From Paracoccus homiensis (GTDB lineage Bacteria; Pseudomonadota; Alphaproteobacteria; Rhodobacterales; Rhodobacteraceae), in NCBI RefSeq assembly GCF_900111675.1, contig NZ_FOHO01000003.1, forward strand, positions 310,001 through 374,000: a stretch of DNA of 64,000 nt. The letters are read 5' to 3'. This document shows positions 17,765-27,317 of the stretch, one piece after another (position 1 is the first letter of the stretch; each line of letters starts with the position of its first letter). Made by a program: the position numbers and the translations under genes. The notes under the pieces are model-generated. The model was not told the origin of the DNA and did no database searches. It saw only the letters and a list, made by a program, of their open reading frames with translations.

Positions 17765-18535
17765 ATGAGCTACGAAACGATCCAGTTCAACCTGTCCGAG
17801 GGCGTCGGCACGCTGATCCTGAACCGTCCCGACGTGATGAACGCGCTGAACCGGCAGATGCGGGCCGAGATCACGCAGGCGCTGACCACGTTGTCGGATG
17901 ATGTGCGCTGTGTCGTGATGACGGGATCGGGACGCGGCTTTTGTTCGGGTCAGGATCTTGGCGATGCCTCGGCTGCGACCGATATGGAAGCGACGCTTCG
18001 CAACGAATACGAACCCATGCTGCATGCGGTGCGCAATTGCCCGGTGCCGGTGATCGCGGCGGTCAACGGCGTCGCTGCCGGGGCCGGGGCCAATCTTGCG
18101 CTGGTCGCGGATGTTGTCATCGCGGCCGAAAGCGCAAGCTTTATCCAGGCTTTCACGCGGATCGGCCTGATCCCCGATGCGGGCGGCACCTGGGCCATTC
18201 CGCGCGCCGTGGGCACGGCCCGGGCGATGGGGATGATGCTGTTCGCCGACAGCATCCCCGCCAGGCAGGCGGCGGATTGGGGGCTGATCTGGCAGGCGCT
18301 GCCGGATGATGAATTCGCCGAAACGGTCGCCGCGCGGGCGCGTCATCTGGCCGGCGGTCCGACCCTTGCCTATAACGGTATCCGACAGGCCCTGACCGCG
18401 TCGTTCGACAACGATCTGGATGCCCAATTGCAGCTTGAGGCAAGATTGCAGGGTCAGGCCGGTCGCAGCAGTGATTTCCGCGAAGGAGTGATGGCCTTTC
18501 TGCAAAAGCGAAAGCCCAGCTTTACCGGCAGCTAG
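17765..18535 (+). CDS. paaG: Enoyl-CoA hydratase/isomerase, PaaG-like
   Basis: This 256-residue crotonase-fold enzyme closely follows the PaaG type: GRGFCSGQDLGD near residue 60 (oxyanion hole), then GLIPDAGGTWAIPR near residue 130, and AGRSSDFREGV near the C terminus. PaaG isomerises ring-1,2-epoxyphenylacetyl-CoA in the phenylacetate pathway. The assignment is by sequence resemblance. No other paa genes are nearby, so a general enoyl-CoA hydratase role is possible. The start ATG 17765 follows a GAGAGGGGAG ribosome binding site. The TAG stop lies in the CTAG shared with the NUDIX gene. Confidence 0.8.
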   Translation: MSYETIQFNLSEGVGTLILNRPDVMNALNRQMRAEITQALTTLSDDVRCVVMTGSGRGFCSGQDLGDASAATDMEATLRNEYEPMLHAVRNCPVPVIAAVNGVAAGAGANLALVADVVIAAESASFIQAFTRIGLIPDAGGTWAIPRAVGTARAMGMMLFADSIPARQAADWGLIWQALPDDEFAETVAARARHLAGGPTLAYNGIRQALTASFDNDLDAQLQLEARLQGQAGRSSDFREGVMAFLQKRKPSFTGS

Positions 18536-19218
18536 GCGATCTGCGAGAACCTAGGGACGGGGCCGCGATTGTCGAAGAACGGCACCGTCCGGGGCAGTGG
18601 CAGCGGGTCGTGCGGGCCGACCGTCGCGACCAGTTGCGCGACCTCGGCCAGCACGACCTCGGTGATGAAGGGCAGGTCAAGCGCACGGGCCTTGGCCAGC
18701 GGCACCCAGTGCAGATGCGACAGCTCATCGCAGGCGCGGCTGAAATCGTCCCGATCGCCGGTGATCTGGTCGGCATCGGCCAGAAAGAAATAGGCATCGA
18801 AGCGGCGCGGTCGTCCCGGCGGCGTGATCGCGCGAAAGATATAGTGCATCTGCGACGCGTCGGGCAGCAGCCCGCTGTCACCGTAGCCGGGCCAAGGATT
18901 GCGGCTATCGCCGGGCTTGCCGATCATCAGGCCGGTTTCCTCGACCAGTTCGCGCAGGCCCGCCGCCGCGATGGCGCCGGGTGAGACGGTCACGCCATCG
19001 CGCGGCTCGGACATGATCCGGGCCACGTTTTCGGGGCTTGGCATGGCGGCAAGGGGGGCCGCGCCGTCATCAGGATCGACGGCGCCGCCCGGGAACACGT
19101 ATTTCGAGGGCATGAAGGCGGCCTTAGCGCCGCGCATTCCCATCAGGACCGAAGGGCCTTCCGATCCGCGTCGCAGCAGGATCATGGTCGCGGCATCGCG
19201 GATCGGTTGATCGGTCAT
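18532..19218 (-). CDS. NUDIX hydrolase with an insertion in the Nudix box
   Basis: This 228-residue protein has a split Nudix motif. The GG start of the box (VFPGGAVDPDDG, near residue 45) is separated from the RELVEETG core (near residue 95) by about 40 residues. The same arrangement is known in the NUDT7/NUDT19-type family that acts on CoA-like compounds. A diphosphate substrate is therefore likely, but its identity is unknown. The ATG 19218 overlaps the DUF983 stop as ATGA. Confidence 0.82.
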   Translation of the reverse strand: MTDQPIRDAATMILLRRGSEGPSVLMGMRGAKAAFMPSKYVFPGGAVDPDDGAAPLAAMPSPENVARIMSEPRDGVTVSPGAIAAAGLRELVEETGLMIGKPGDSRNPWPGYGDSGLLPDASQMHYIFRAITPPGRPRRFDAYFFLADADQITGDRDDFSRACDELSHLHWVPLAKARALDLPFITEVVLAEVAQLVATVGPHDPLPLPRTVPFFDNRGPVPRFSQIA

Positions 19219-19616
19219 ATCGTCGCGTGATCCGGTGCGCCGCCAAACCCGTGCATGCGCCGCGCCCATTGCAGGCCGACCATGGCCCCCTTGATCCGCG
19301 GCAGCAGCAGCATCGACAACACAATGGCCCCGATGCCGAAGCTGAGGATCATGGTCATTGCCGAGGGCCTCCACGCGATATAGCACGCCAGCAACAGCGG
19401 TGCGCCCAGATGCGAAACGATCAGGATGGTCAGATAGGCAGGACCGTCATCCGCGCGCTGATGGTGCAGTTCTTCGCCGCAATTGGGGCAGTGATCCGCG
19501 ACCTTGAGAAACGCCGAGAAAAGCCGCCCCTGCCCGCAAGAGGGGCAGCGTCCCAAGGCGCCGCGACGCATGGCCGGGCCGGTTGCGCGTTCCTGCGATT
19601 CTGCCAGATCGGTCAT
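19215..19616 (-). CDS. DUF983 family membrane protein
   Basis: This 133-residue protein has two CXXC pairs (CPSCGQG near residue 24 and CPNCGEE near residue 43), probably a zinc ribbon. Two TM helices follow (about residues 62-80 and 85-105). DUF983 proteins are often found in Rhodobacterales and have no established function. The gene is coupled to the downstream NUDIX gene by ATGA. Confidence 0.85.
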   Translation of the reverse strand: MTDLAESQERATGPAMRRGALGRCPSCGQGRLFSAFLKVADHCPNCGEELHHQRADDGPAYLTILIVSHLGAPLLLACYIAWRPSAMTMILSFGIGAIVLSMLLLPRIKGAMVGLQWARRMHGFGGAPDHATI

Positions 19617-19711
19617 GTCCTGTCCTCGACTTCCGGGCCCGCAGCCCACCACGATCACGTCATCTGCCGCAAACATAGGCGATCCGCGTCCACGGGGCCA
19701 GCCCTGTGCGC

Positions 19712-21097
19712 TTATGCCGCGCGTTCGGCCTGTGACAGCATGACCTTGTTGCGACCCATGGATTTGGCCGTCAGTAGGGCGCGGTCGGCGCGTTCCTGGA
19801 TCATGTCGGCAAGATCCTCGGGCGGCAGATGCCACGCGGCACCCTCGGCGACGGCGACGCCGATGGACAGCGTCGCAGTGATTGTCATGCCGCCATTCGC
19901 CCCCGGCAGCGTCACCGGCGACGCGGCGATGTGCTGACGAATGGCCTCGGCGCAGCGAAAGGCCTGAGTCTGGTCGTGGTGGGGCAGCGCGATCAGGAAC
20001 TCTTCGCCGCCCATGCGCGCGGTCAGCCCGTCGGGCCCGACATGATGCGTCAGGCATTGCGCGACATGCCGCAACACCGCGTCGCCTGCAGCATGGCCGT
20101 GGTTGTCGTTCACGGCCTTGAAACGATCCAGATCCAGCGCAAGCAGGGCAAAGCTGGACCGCGCCCCGGTTGCGGCTTCGGCGATCTCGGCCAGTCGGGG
20201 CAGGGCGAAGCGACGATTGTAGAGCCCCGTCAGCGGGTCGGTTATTGCAAGCATCATGTTCCGGCGCGCCTCGGCCCGGCGGGAATCGGCGCGTTTCTTG
20301 CGTGCAAGCTGTGCCTGAAGGGCAAGGGCCGCAACCTCGACCCGGCCCGGCGGGTTCAGATCCAGCGGCAGGATCTCGCCCGCGCCAAGGTCGAGGGCAA
20401 TGGATTCCATGTCCTGCCGTTCCGATGAGGTGGCAATGATGAAACCCGCGTTCTTCGACCCCGGACGCGAGCGCAGTTCCGAAAGAAGTCGAAGCCCGTC
20501 GCCGTGATTCTGGATGTCGGCGGCGATCAGATACAGATCGACCCCGCGATCGGCGGCGCTGCCCAATGCCTCTTCGGTGTCCATTGTCTGAAAGCGATAG
20601 GACAGGTTCTGTGCCAGAAGCCTGCGCCATGCGATGGCGCGGGCCGGGTTGTCGGCGATCAGCGCAATCAGGGGACGGGCCGATTCGAAGCTGGCCTGGG
20701 CCTCGGCCATGGCAAAGCCGGGATCTTCGGCACGATCGGCATCGCGCAGCAACCCACGCACCCGCGCCAGCAGCATCAGTTCCGACACATTGGCGTCCAG
20801 CACGGCCGTCGCCCCCGCCCGCAGCGCATCCACCCGCGAGGCCGGGTCGGTCATCATCAGCACCGGAATATTCGCGAAATCGGGGTCCTGCGAAAACCTG
20901 TGGCACAGTTGGATCGGGTGGGGATCATCCAGCCCACGACCAAGAATCACCAGCGCAGGACGCGTTTCACGGGCCATCCGCAAAAGATCCTCGGCGGTGC
21001 CGGTGGTGGTGACGTCATAGCATGCCGACGTCAGCCGCACCTTCAAGCGGATGCGACTGGTGGCCACGCCATCTGCAACAAGGATGCGTGCCGACAT
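19712..21097 (-). CDS. PleD-like response regulator, diguanylate cyclase
   Basis: The 461-residue protein has two REC-like domains (about residues 1-120 and 145-270) and a C-terminal GGDEF domain (GGEEF near residue 376). It would make c-di-GMP from two GTP. The first REC lacks the usual phospho-Asp: the VILGRGLDD segment has Gly where Asp is expected. The RxxD product-inhibition site before GGEEF is also missing. Output control may therefore differ from PleD itself. The neighbouring DUF3572 gene is divergent. Confidence 0.88.
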   Translation of the reverse strand: MSARILVADGVATSRIRLKVRLTSACYDVTTTGTAEDLLRMARETRPALVILGRGLDDPHPIQLCHRFSQDPDFANIPVLMMTDPASRVDALRAGATAVLDANVSELMLLARVRGLLRDADRAEDPGFAMAEAQASFESARPLIALIADNPARAIAWRRLLAQNLSYRFQTMDTEEALGSAADRGVDLYLIAADIQNHGDGLRLLSELRSRPGSKNAGFIIATSSERQDMESIALDLGAGEILPLDLNPPGRVEVAALALQAQLARKKRADSRRAEARRNMMLAITDPLTGLYNRRFALPRLAEIAEAATGARSSFALLALDLDRFKAVNDNHGHAAGDAVLRHVAQCLTHHVGPDGLTARMGGEEFLIALPHHDQTQAFRCAEAIRQHIAASPVTLPGANGGMTITATLSIGVAVAEGAAWHLPPEDLADMIQERADRALLTAKSMGRNKVMLSQAERAA

Positions 21098-21211
21098 TGT
21101 TCGCTGCGCCCTTTTCTTTGCCTGCTCCGGGATTGAGAGTTGCCCAAAGATGTTAAAAAAGTGTTTCCAAGCGTTAACTCTTCGTAACTTTCAGACGTCA
21201 CGAGACATGAT

Positions 21212-21502
21212 ATGAGCTTTTCGACCGCCGCAGCCGAGGATCTGGCCCTGCAAGCCCTGGTATTCCTTGCCAGCGATGAAGAAATGGTCGCGCAATTGCT
21301 GGCCGCCAGCGGTATCGCGCCGGATGCGTTGCGGCAGGCGGCGCGGGACCCCGATTTCCTGCGTCATGTTCTGGATTTCCTGTGCGAGGACGATCAGCGC
21401 ATCCTGGCCTTTGCCGCGCAACAATCGTTGCGCCCCGAACAGGTCGTCAGCGCCAGAACCGCGCTTGCCGGGCCCGGCAGCTATGGCTGGCAGCCGGACT
21501 GA
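21212..21502 (+). CDS. DUF3572 family protein
   Basis: This 96-residue, mostly helical, cytoplasmic protein matches the DUF3572 family of alphaproteobacteria (ALQALVFLASDEEMVAQLL). The function is unknown. It is transcribed divergently from the PleD-like gene, and the next gene follows about 60 bp downstream. Confidence 0.8.
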   Translation: MSFSTAAAEDLALQALVFLASDEEMVAQLLAASGIAPDALRQAARDPDFLRHVLDFLCEDDQRILAFAAQQSLRPEQVVSARTALAGPGSYGWQPD

Positions 21503-21560
21503 GCCGTTTCCGCTTTGTTAAAGGATCGCTGCTAACTTGCATGTCGCGCAAGAGGTGGAC

Positions 21561-22118
21561 ATGCACAGACTGGTTCAAAGAGCGATCGAAGAATTCATTA
21601 TCGCCAACTATGGTTCAGATGTCTGGACCAAGGTAGCGACCGCATCCCGGCACCGGATGACAAGCGACGATGAAACGCATGGTCAAAAGGTCATGCATGC
21701 CGCGTCCGGGGAATTGCGCAAACCCTATGTCGAGATGTGGGAAGATCTGGGCGCGTGGCTGGCGCGGTTGGAACCTATGCGACGGTTGCTGCGATTCTCG
21801 GGGCGCGATTTCAAGGATTTTCTTCAGAATATCGTCGATCTGCCGGATTACACGCGGATGGTGGTCCCCGACCTGAAGATGCCGGGCATGACTGTCGTGA
21901 CCGAAGATGAGGTGCTGCGCATTCTGGTTCGGCGGCGCGACCCCGAATGGATCCACGCCATCGCAGGGGTGGTCCGGGTCATGGCCGATGACTATGGCGC
22001 CCTTGGCCTTATCTGGGTCGAACCTGACGGAATCGCGGTGCAGGTTTCGGATGATTGTTTCGCCGAGGCGCGCGATTTTCATCTGGGTGCCGGCATCCTG
22101 CGCGAGGGGTTGGCATGA
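21561..22118 (+). CDS. H-NOX (heme NO-binding) domain-like protein
   Basis: This 185-residue protein has the H-NOX N terminus (MHRLVQRAIEEFIIANYG) and the FLQNIVDLPDYTRMVVPDL segment where H-NOX proteins carry the heme-ligand His after NL. Here that position appears to be Pro95, and the YxSxR motif is not seen either (MADDYGALGL). Heme binding is thus doubtful. The start ATG 21561 follows AAGAGGTGG by three bases. The stop overlaps the following diguanylate cyclase by ATGA, which points to direct partnership. Confidence 0.75.
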   Translation: MHRLVQRAIEEFIIANYGSDVWTKVATASRHRMTSDDETHGQKVMHAASGELRKPYVEMWEDLGAWLARLEPMRRLLRFSGRDFKDFLQNIVDLPDYTRMVVPDLKMPGMTVVTEDEVLRILVRRRDPEWIHAIAGVVRVMADDYGALGLIWVEPDGIAVQVSDDCFAEARDFHLGAGILREGLA

Positions 22119-23116
22119 GCGGACTGAACCTGCCCCTGACGGCGATGGACCGGGTCCTGCCGATGCATGTGATCGTGGACGCGGCCGGGCGCGTGATCGC
22201 GGCGGGACCGACGGCGCGCAAGTTGCTGCCACAGGATGACGCCGATCTTGGCAAGCTGCTGTCGGTGCAACGGCCGGTCAAGGACATGGACCTGCCGCAA
22301 GCCCTGGCCAAGGTTGCGAAATCCGGTGATCGGCTGGTTCTGCGCAGTTTTGCCGAACCGGTTCTGACGCTGCGTGCACAGGTCGCGCCGTTGCCCGCCG
22401 GGCAGTATCTGGTCAATCTGGGTTTCGGCATCCATCTGGGCGATGCCGTGGCGCAACTGGGTCTGACCGCGAATGATTTTGCCGCGACCGATCTGGCGAT
22501 GGAACTGCTGTTCCTGTTCGAGGCCAATCGCGGTGTGATGCATGAGTTGTCGGTGTTCAACAGACGGCTGGAGGCCGCGCGCGATCACGCCGAGGCGCAG
22601 GCCCATACCGATGTGCTGACCGGCTTGCAGAACCGGCGCGGGTTGCAGATGGCACTTGATGCCGCGATCGCCTCGACCCGTGGTGCGACGGATCCGCGGG
22701 CCGATGGCGGGTTCGCCATCGTTCAGCTGGATCTGGACCGGTTCAAGCAGATCAACGACCATCTGGGCCACGCTGCGGGCGATGAGATGTTGCGCCATGT
22801 CGCAAAGGTCCTGCGGCGCGAGATCCGCAGCGAGGATTGCGCAGCGCGGATCGGCGGCGATGAGTTCGTCCTGCTGCTGCGGGGATTCGTCGATCAGCCC
22901 GCGTTGGAACGGCTGGGGCGTCGCATCATTTCGGTGATCGAGCAGCCGGTCACGATCGAAGATCACGTCTGTCGCGTTTCGGCCAGCGTCGGGGTGGTGA
23001 CCTCGCGCTGCTATGCCCAACCGGATGCCAACCAGATGCTGGGCGATGCGGATGCGGCGCTGTATCGGTCCAAACATGCCGGACGGGGGCGGGTCAGTTT
23101 CCACGATCAGCCCTAG
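22115..23116 (+). CDS. Diguanylate cyclase with N-terminal sensor-like domain
   Basis: This 333-residue protein has an N-terminal domain of about 150 residues resembling the HNOBA/PAS type that pairs with H-NOX proteins. A coiled-coil linker follows (about 145-165), then a GGDEF domain (RIGGDEFVLLL near residue 250). An RSED inhibitory I-site sits exactly five residues before GGDEF. It probably makes c-di-GMP under control of the coupled H-NOX-like protein. The ATG at 22115 overlaps the preceding stop. Confidence 0.88.
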   Translation: MSGLNLPLTAMDRVLPMHVIVDAAGRVIAAGPTARKLLPQDDADLGKLLSVQRPVKDMDLPQALAKVAKSGDRLVLRSFAEPVLTLRAQVAPLPAGQYLVNLGFGIHLGDAVAQLGLTANDFAATDLAMELLFLFEANRGVMHELSVFNRRLEAARDHAEAQAHTDVLTGLQNRRGLQMALDAAIASTRGATDPRADGGFAIVQLDLDRFKQINDHLGHAAGDEMLRHVAKVLRREIRSEDCAARIGGDEFVLLLRGFVDQPALERLGRRIISVIEQPVTIEDHVCRVSASVGVVTSRCYAQPDANQMLGDADAALYRSKHAGRGRVSFHDQP

Positions 23117-23181
23117 GCTGGTGGGGCGATGGTACCAACAGGGGAATTGGCTTTGGCCGGGGCTTGGCTTATGGCAGCGCC

Positions 23182-23793
23182 ATGACACGCGAGTTTCCCA
23201 TAGCCGTGCCTGGCATGCGGATCGGCTTGCTGGGCGGGTCGTTCGATCCGCCGCATGCCGGACATCTGCAGATTTCCGAGGTCGCGTTGCAGCGATTTCG
23301 GCTGGACCGCGTCTGGTGGCTGGTGTCGCCCGGAAACCCGCTGAAGACCCGCGGTCCCGCGCCGCTGTCGGATCGGCTGGCGGCCTGTCGCGAGCTGGTG
23401 CAGAACCCGCGTATCGTTGTCACCGATCTGGAAGCGCGGCTGGGCACGCGCATGACCGCAGACAGCATCGCCCTGCTGCGGCAGCATTATCGCGGGGTGC
23501 GGTTCGTCTGGCTGATGGGGTCGGACAATCTGGTTCAGTTCGATCAGTGGGATCGCTGGCGCGACATCGCGCAGACGGTGCCGATCGGCGTGCTGGCCCG
23601 TCCGGGCACACGGCTTGCGGCACGCCAATCCCGTGCCGCGACGATCCTGCGCCCCTGGCGACTGCCCGAGGCCGGGGCCGGCATGCTGGGCGATGTTCCG
23701 CCGCCCGCCTGGGTGCAGATCAACCTGCCGATGTCGCCGCTGTCCTCGACCGCGATCCGCCGCGGTGACCAAAGTTCAGGAGAGCCGAGATGA
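23182..23793 (+). CDS. nadD: Nicotinate-nucleotide adenylyltransferase NadD
   Basis: NadD joins NaMN and ATP to give NaAD in NAD synthesis. The 203-residue protein has the nucleotidyltransferase motif GGSFDPPHAGHL near residue 20, FVWLMGSDNLVQF near residue 110 and the ISSTxxR-type end as LSSTAIR. The ATG at 23182 was preferred over a TTG at 23164, though neither has a strong ribosome binding site. The stop overlaps the next gene by ATGA. Confidence 0.9.
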   Translation: MTREFPIAVPGMRIGLLGGSFDPPHAGHLQISEVALQRFRLDRVWWLVSPGNPLKTRGPAPLSDRLAACRELVQNPRIVVTDLEARLGTRMTADSIALLRQHYRGVRFVWLMGSDNLVQFDQWDRWRDIAQTVPIGVLARPGTRLAARQSRAATILRPWRLPEAGAGMLGDVPPPAWVQINLPMSPLSSTAIRRGDQSSGEPR

Positions 23794-25208
23794 CCGTCTT
23801 TTCCCGCCGCGCGATCATTCTGGGTGGTGCCGCCTGGCTGTCGGCTGCAGCCGGTGTTCGGGCCCAGCAGGATACTGGGATGGCCAAGCGCCCGCCCACC
23901 CGTCCGGTTCTGGATGCCGACGGCCTGATCGCGCGCGCCGGATTGCCGGGGCGGGTGGCCTATGCGGTGATGGACCCCGATACGGGTGCGGTTCTGGACG
24001 AAGGATCGGCAGGGGCGCCGACGCCTCCGGCCAGTATCCTGAAGGTCGTGACGGCCACCTATGCGCTGGATCGTCTGGGCGCGGCGCACAGGTTCCGCAC
24101 GCGCATTCTGGATACGGGTGACATGCTGGTGCTGGTCGGGGGCGGCGATCCGGTCCTGACCACCGATCATCTGGCCGCGCTGGCCGACAGGCTGGTCGCA
24201 ACAGGCCGTCAAAGCCCGCAGCGGTTCGCCGTCTGGGGCGGTGCCCTGCCGCGCATGTCCGAGATCGCGCCAGCGCAGGCCGACCACGTCGCCTATAATC
24301 CGGCGATTTCGGGGATCATCCTGAACTTCAACCGGGTGCATCTGGGGTGGCGGCGGCAGGACAGCGGCTATCAGATGTCGCTTGAGGCGCGGGCATCTTC
24401 GAATTCGCCGCGCGCCTATACGGTGACGGCCCAGCCTGCGAACCAGAACCAGTTGTTCACCTATCAGGACCGCAACGGTCGCGAGGAATGGACCGTGTCG
24501 CGTCAGGCGATGGGACGCGCCGGCAGTCGCTGGTTGCCGGTGCGGCGGCCTGAACTATACGCGGGCGACGTGTTTCAGACGCTGTGCCGCGCCAGGGGGC
24601 TGGTCCTGCCCACGCCCGAAGTGATCGAGACCCTTCCCGCGGGCGACGAGATTGCGGAACATCGCAGCGTGCCTTTGCGTCAGATTCTGCAGGACATGCT
24701 GACATATTCCACCAACCTGACCGCCGAGGTTGTGGGCCTGCATGCCAGCAAGGCGCGGGATCTGCGCGGATCGGCCCGGGCGATGCAGGATTGGCTGGCC
24801 GGGCAGGGGCTGGGTGAGGGGTTCCACCTTGCCGATCACTCGGGGCTGAGCGCGCAAAGCCGGGTGACGGCTCTGTCGATGGTCCGGCTGCTGAGCGGGC
24901 CCGCGCGGCAGGCGGGGCTGGAAGATATCCTGAAGCCTGACCCGCTGCGCGAGACATTGGGAAAATCCGCGAACGGCACCGCAGAAGTGCGCGCCAAGAC
25001 CGGGACATTGAACTTCGTTTCCAACCTTGCGGGTTACGCCAATGCACCGGACGGGACCACGATGGCCTTTGCCGTTCTGTGCACCGATGGCGCGCGGCAT
25101 GCGGCGACGTTGGGGCAGGATCTGCCCGCAGGCGTCATCGGCTGGACCCGTGATGCGAAATTGCTGCAACACGGGCTGATCGAATCATGGGTGGCCCGGC
25201 TGGGCTAA
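23790..25208 (+). CDS. dacB: D-alanyl-D-alanine carboxypeptidase/endopeptidase (PBP4/DacB type)
   Basis: This 472-residue class C-type penicillin-binding protein acts in the periplasm on peptidoglycan cross-links. It has a twin-arginine-like N terminus (FSRRAIILGG then a hydrophobic stretch ending AGVRA). The three active-site motifs are present: SILK near residue 88, STN near residue 305 and KTG near residue 405. The large inserted region between SxxK and SxN is typical of PBP4. It is coupled to nadD by an ATGA overlap. Confidence 0.9.
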   Translation: MTVFSRRAIILGGAAWLSAAAGVRAQQDTGMAKRPPTRPVLDADGLIARAGLPGRVAYAVMDPDTGAVLDEGSAGAPTPPASILKVVTATYALDRLGAAHRFRTRILDTGDMLVLVGGGDPVLTTDHLAALADRLVATGRQSPQRFAVWGGALPRMSEIAPAQADHVAYNPAISGIILNFNRVHLGWRRQDSGYQMSLEARASSNSPRAYTVTAQPANQNQLFTYQDRNGREEWTVSRQAMGRAGSRWLPVRRPELYAGDVFQTLCRARGLVLPTPEVIETLPAGDEIAEHRSVPLRQILQDMLTYSTNLTAEVVGLHASKARDLRGSARAMQDWLAGQGLGEGFHLADHSGLSAQSRVTALSMVRLLSGPARQAGLEDILKPDPLRETLGKSANGTAEVRAKTGTLNFVSNLAGYANAPDGTTMAFAVLCTDGARHAATLGQDLPAGVIGWTRDAKLLQHGLIESWVARLG

Positions 25209-25211
25209 CCG

Positions 25212-25640
25212 TCACAGCACGCGGTGCCGGACCTGGGCCGAAAGCTCGATCGCGGCGGCGTGCAGCCGGGCTATCCCCATCTGATGCCGGATTTCGGCCA
25301 GCATGGCGATCTCGCCCTCGTAAAGCCGTCCGTCCGCGGCCCCCACATCGCAGGCCAGCGCATAGGCCGTTTCGTAAAGACGTTCGGGCAACGCCTCGGT
25401 GATCAGGCCGAACAATGCGTCAAGCCCTTCTTCTTCCTCGAAAAGACTCATTACCGTCTGGCTGACGGCGCGGATGCGATCCTCGTCATACTGGGCAAAG
25501 ATCGGGGCGTGATCGACCATGCGCTGAATGGCGACAAGCTCGGACGTGCGCATCGTTTCGTCCGAAGCCGAAACCGCGACCATGACGGCGACCAGCGCGT
25601 CACAGGGGGAAAAGGATGGCAGGTCGATTGTCATACGCAT
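25212..25640 (-). CDS. TerB-like tellurite resistance family protein
   Basis: This 142-residue all-helical protein has a TerB-like fold: acidic patches DETMRTSE near residue 27 and a later CDVGAADGRLYEGE repeat of the same type. Such domains bind metals or partner proteins at the membrane; a role in tellurite resistance is only a family name here. It is convergent with the dacB gene, 3 bp apart. An in-frame ATG at 25634 could be the true start. Confidence 0.75.
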   Translation of the reverse strand: MRMTIDLPSFSPCDALVAVMVAVSASDETMRTSELVAIQRMVDHAPIFAQYDEDRIRAVSQTVMSLFEEEEGLDALFGLITEALPERLYETAYALACDVGAADGRLYEGEIAMLAEIRHQMGIARLHAAAIELSAQVRHRVL

Positions 25641-25724
25641 GTCTCCATTGTTCTGCAGTGAAATTATTGACGATTCACCCGCCGTTCAATAAGGCGTCGT
25701 AGCTTGCAAACAGGAGATATAGCG

Positions 25725-27317
25725 ATGACCACCCTGCGCGATGCCGCGATGACGTCCAAGGCCTGGCCGTTCGAAGAGGCGCGCCGGGTGCTGAAACGCT
25801 ATGAAAAGAAGGACCCCGAGAAGGGGTTCGTGCTGTTCGAGACGGGCTACGGCCCCTCGGGGCTGCCGCATATCGGCACCTTCGGCGAGGTCGCGCGGAC
25901 CACGATGATCCGCCGTGCATTTGAAATGATCAGCGATATCCCGACCAAGCTGATCTGCTTTTCGGACGATATGGATGGCATGCGCAAAGTGCCCGATAAC
26001 GTGCCGAACACCGACATGCTGCGCGAACATCTGCAAAAGCCGCTGACCACGGTGCCCGATCCTTTCGGGAAATTCGACAGCTTCGGCGATCACAACAATG
26101 CCATGCTGCGCCGCTTTCTGGATACGTTCGGATTCGAATACGAATTCATCAGCGCGACCGACTATTACAAATCGGGCAAGTTCGACGCGACGCTGCTGCG
26201 CGCCGCCGAGAAATATGACGCCATCATGGAAGTCATGCTGAAAAGCCTGCGCGAAGAGCGTCAGCAATCCTATAGCTGCTTCCTGCCGATCAGCCCCAGC
26301 ACGGGCCGCGTGCTGTATGTGCCGATCAAGAATGTCGATGCCAGGAATGGCACCATCACCTTTGATGACGAGGATGGTCAGGAACTGACGCTGCCGGTGA
26401 CTGGCGGTCAGGTCAAGCTGCAGTGGAAGCCCGATTTCGGCGCGCGTTGGGCCGCGCTGGATGTCGATTTCGAGATGTATGGCAAGGATCACAGCACCAA
26501 TACGCCGATCTATGATCGCATCTGCGAAATCCTTGGCGGCAAGAAGCCCGAGCATTTCACCTATGAGCTGTTCCTGGATCAGCACGGGCAAAAGATCAGC
26601 AAATCCAAGGGCAACGGCCTGTCGATCGACGAATGGCTGACCTATGCGGCCACCGAAAGCCTGTCCTATTTCATGTATCAGAAGCCGAAAACGGCCAAGC
26701 GGATGCATTTCGACGTGATCCCGAAGGCGGTGGATGAATACCACCAGCAGCTTCGGGCCTATGCCGATCAGACGCCCGAACAGCAGGCGGCGAACCCGGT
26801 CTTTCACATTCATGGCGGCAATGTCCCGGAATCGGACATGGTCGTGCCCTTCCAGATGCTGTTGAATCTGGCATCGGTGGCAGGGGCCAGCGACAAGGAC
26901 GGGCTGTGGGGCTTTATCCGCCGCTATGCCCCCGAAGCGACGCCCGAAACCCATCCGGGGCTGGATCAGGCCGCGGGCTTTGCGGTGCGGTATTTCACCG
27001 ATTTCGTGGCCCCCACCCGCAGCTTCCGCCTGCCGACCGAGGTCGAACGTCGCGCGATGGAAGAACTGGCCGCACGTCTGGCGGCCTGGGATCAGCCCGC
27101 CGATCCCGAGGCGCTGCAATCGATGGTCTTTGCCATCGGCAAGGACCACGGGTTCGAACCGCTGCGCGACTGGTTCGCGGCGCTGTATCAGGTGCTTCTG
27201 GGGGCCGACCAGGGGCCGCGTTTTGGCGGGTTCATCGCGCTTTACGGCATCGACGAAACGCGCGCGCTGATCGAGCGTGCATTGGCGGGCGAACTGGCGG
27301 GCGACGCGCTGGCCTGA
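25725..27317 (+). CDS. lysS: Lysine--tRNA ligase, class I
   Basis: This 530-residue class I enzyme attaches lysine to tRNA-Lys; it is unrelated to the class II LysRS of most bacteria. The HIGH-type motif is PHIGT near residue 45 and the KMSKS-type motif is KISKSKGNG near residue 285. Class I LysRS is usual in alphaproteobacteria and archaea. The start ATG 25725 follows AGGAGA by seven bases; upstream in-frame codons are not preceded by a ribosome binding site. A GC-rich hairpin follows the stop. Confidence 0.94.
   Translation: MTTLRDAAMTSKAWPFEEARRVLKRYEKKDPEKGFVLFETGYGPSGLPHIGTFGEVARTTMIRRAFEMISDIPTKLICFSDDMDGMRKVPDNVPNTDMLREHLQKPLTTVPDPFGKFDSFGDHNNAMLRRFLDTFGFEYEFISATDYYKSGKFDATLLRAAEKYDAIMEVMLKSLREERQQSYSCFLPISPSTGRVLYVPIKNVDARNGTITFDDEDGQELTLPVTGGQVKLQWKPDFGARWAALDVDFEMYGKDHSTNTPIYDRICEILGGKKPEHFTYELFLDQHGQKISKSKGNGLSIDEWLTYAATESLSYFMYQKPKTAKRMHFDVIPKAVDEYHQQLRAYADQTPEQQAANPVFHIHGGNVPESDMVVPFQMLLNLASVAGASDKDGLWGFIRRYAPEATPETHPGLDQAAGFAVRYFTDFVAPTRSFRLPTEVERRAMEELAARLAAWDQPADPEALQSMVFAIGKDHGFEPLRDWFAALYQVLLGADQGPRFGGFIALYGIDETRALIERALAGELAGDALA

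Noticed and set aside
19617..20906. A long frame upstream of and continuous with the DUF983 gene
   Set aside because: The upstream part overlaps the PleD-like gene in another frame and is Arg-rich without motifs. The ATG at 19616 is a good start.
21150..21190. TTAA elements upstream of DUF3572 as a CtrA box
   Set aside because: The two TTAA halves are 17 bp or more apart or have mismatches, so they do not fit TTAA-N7-TTAA.
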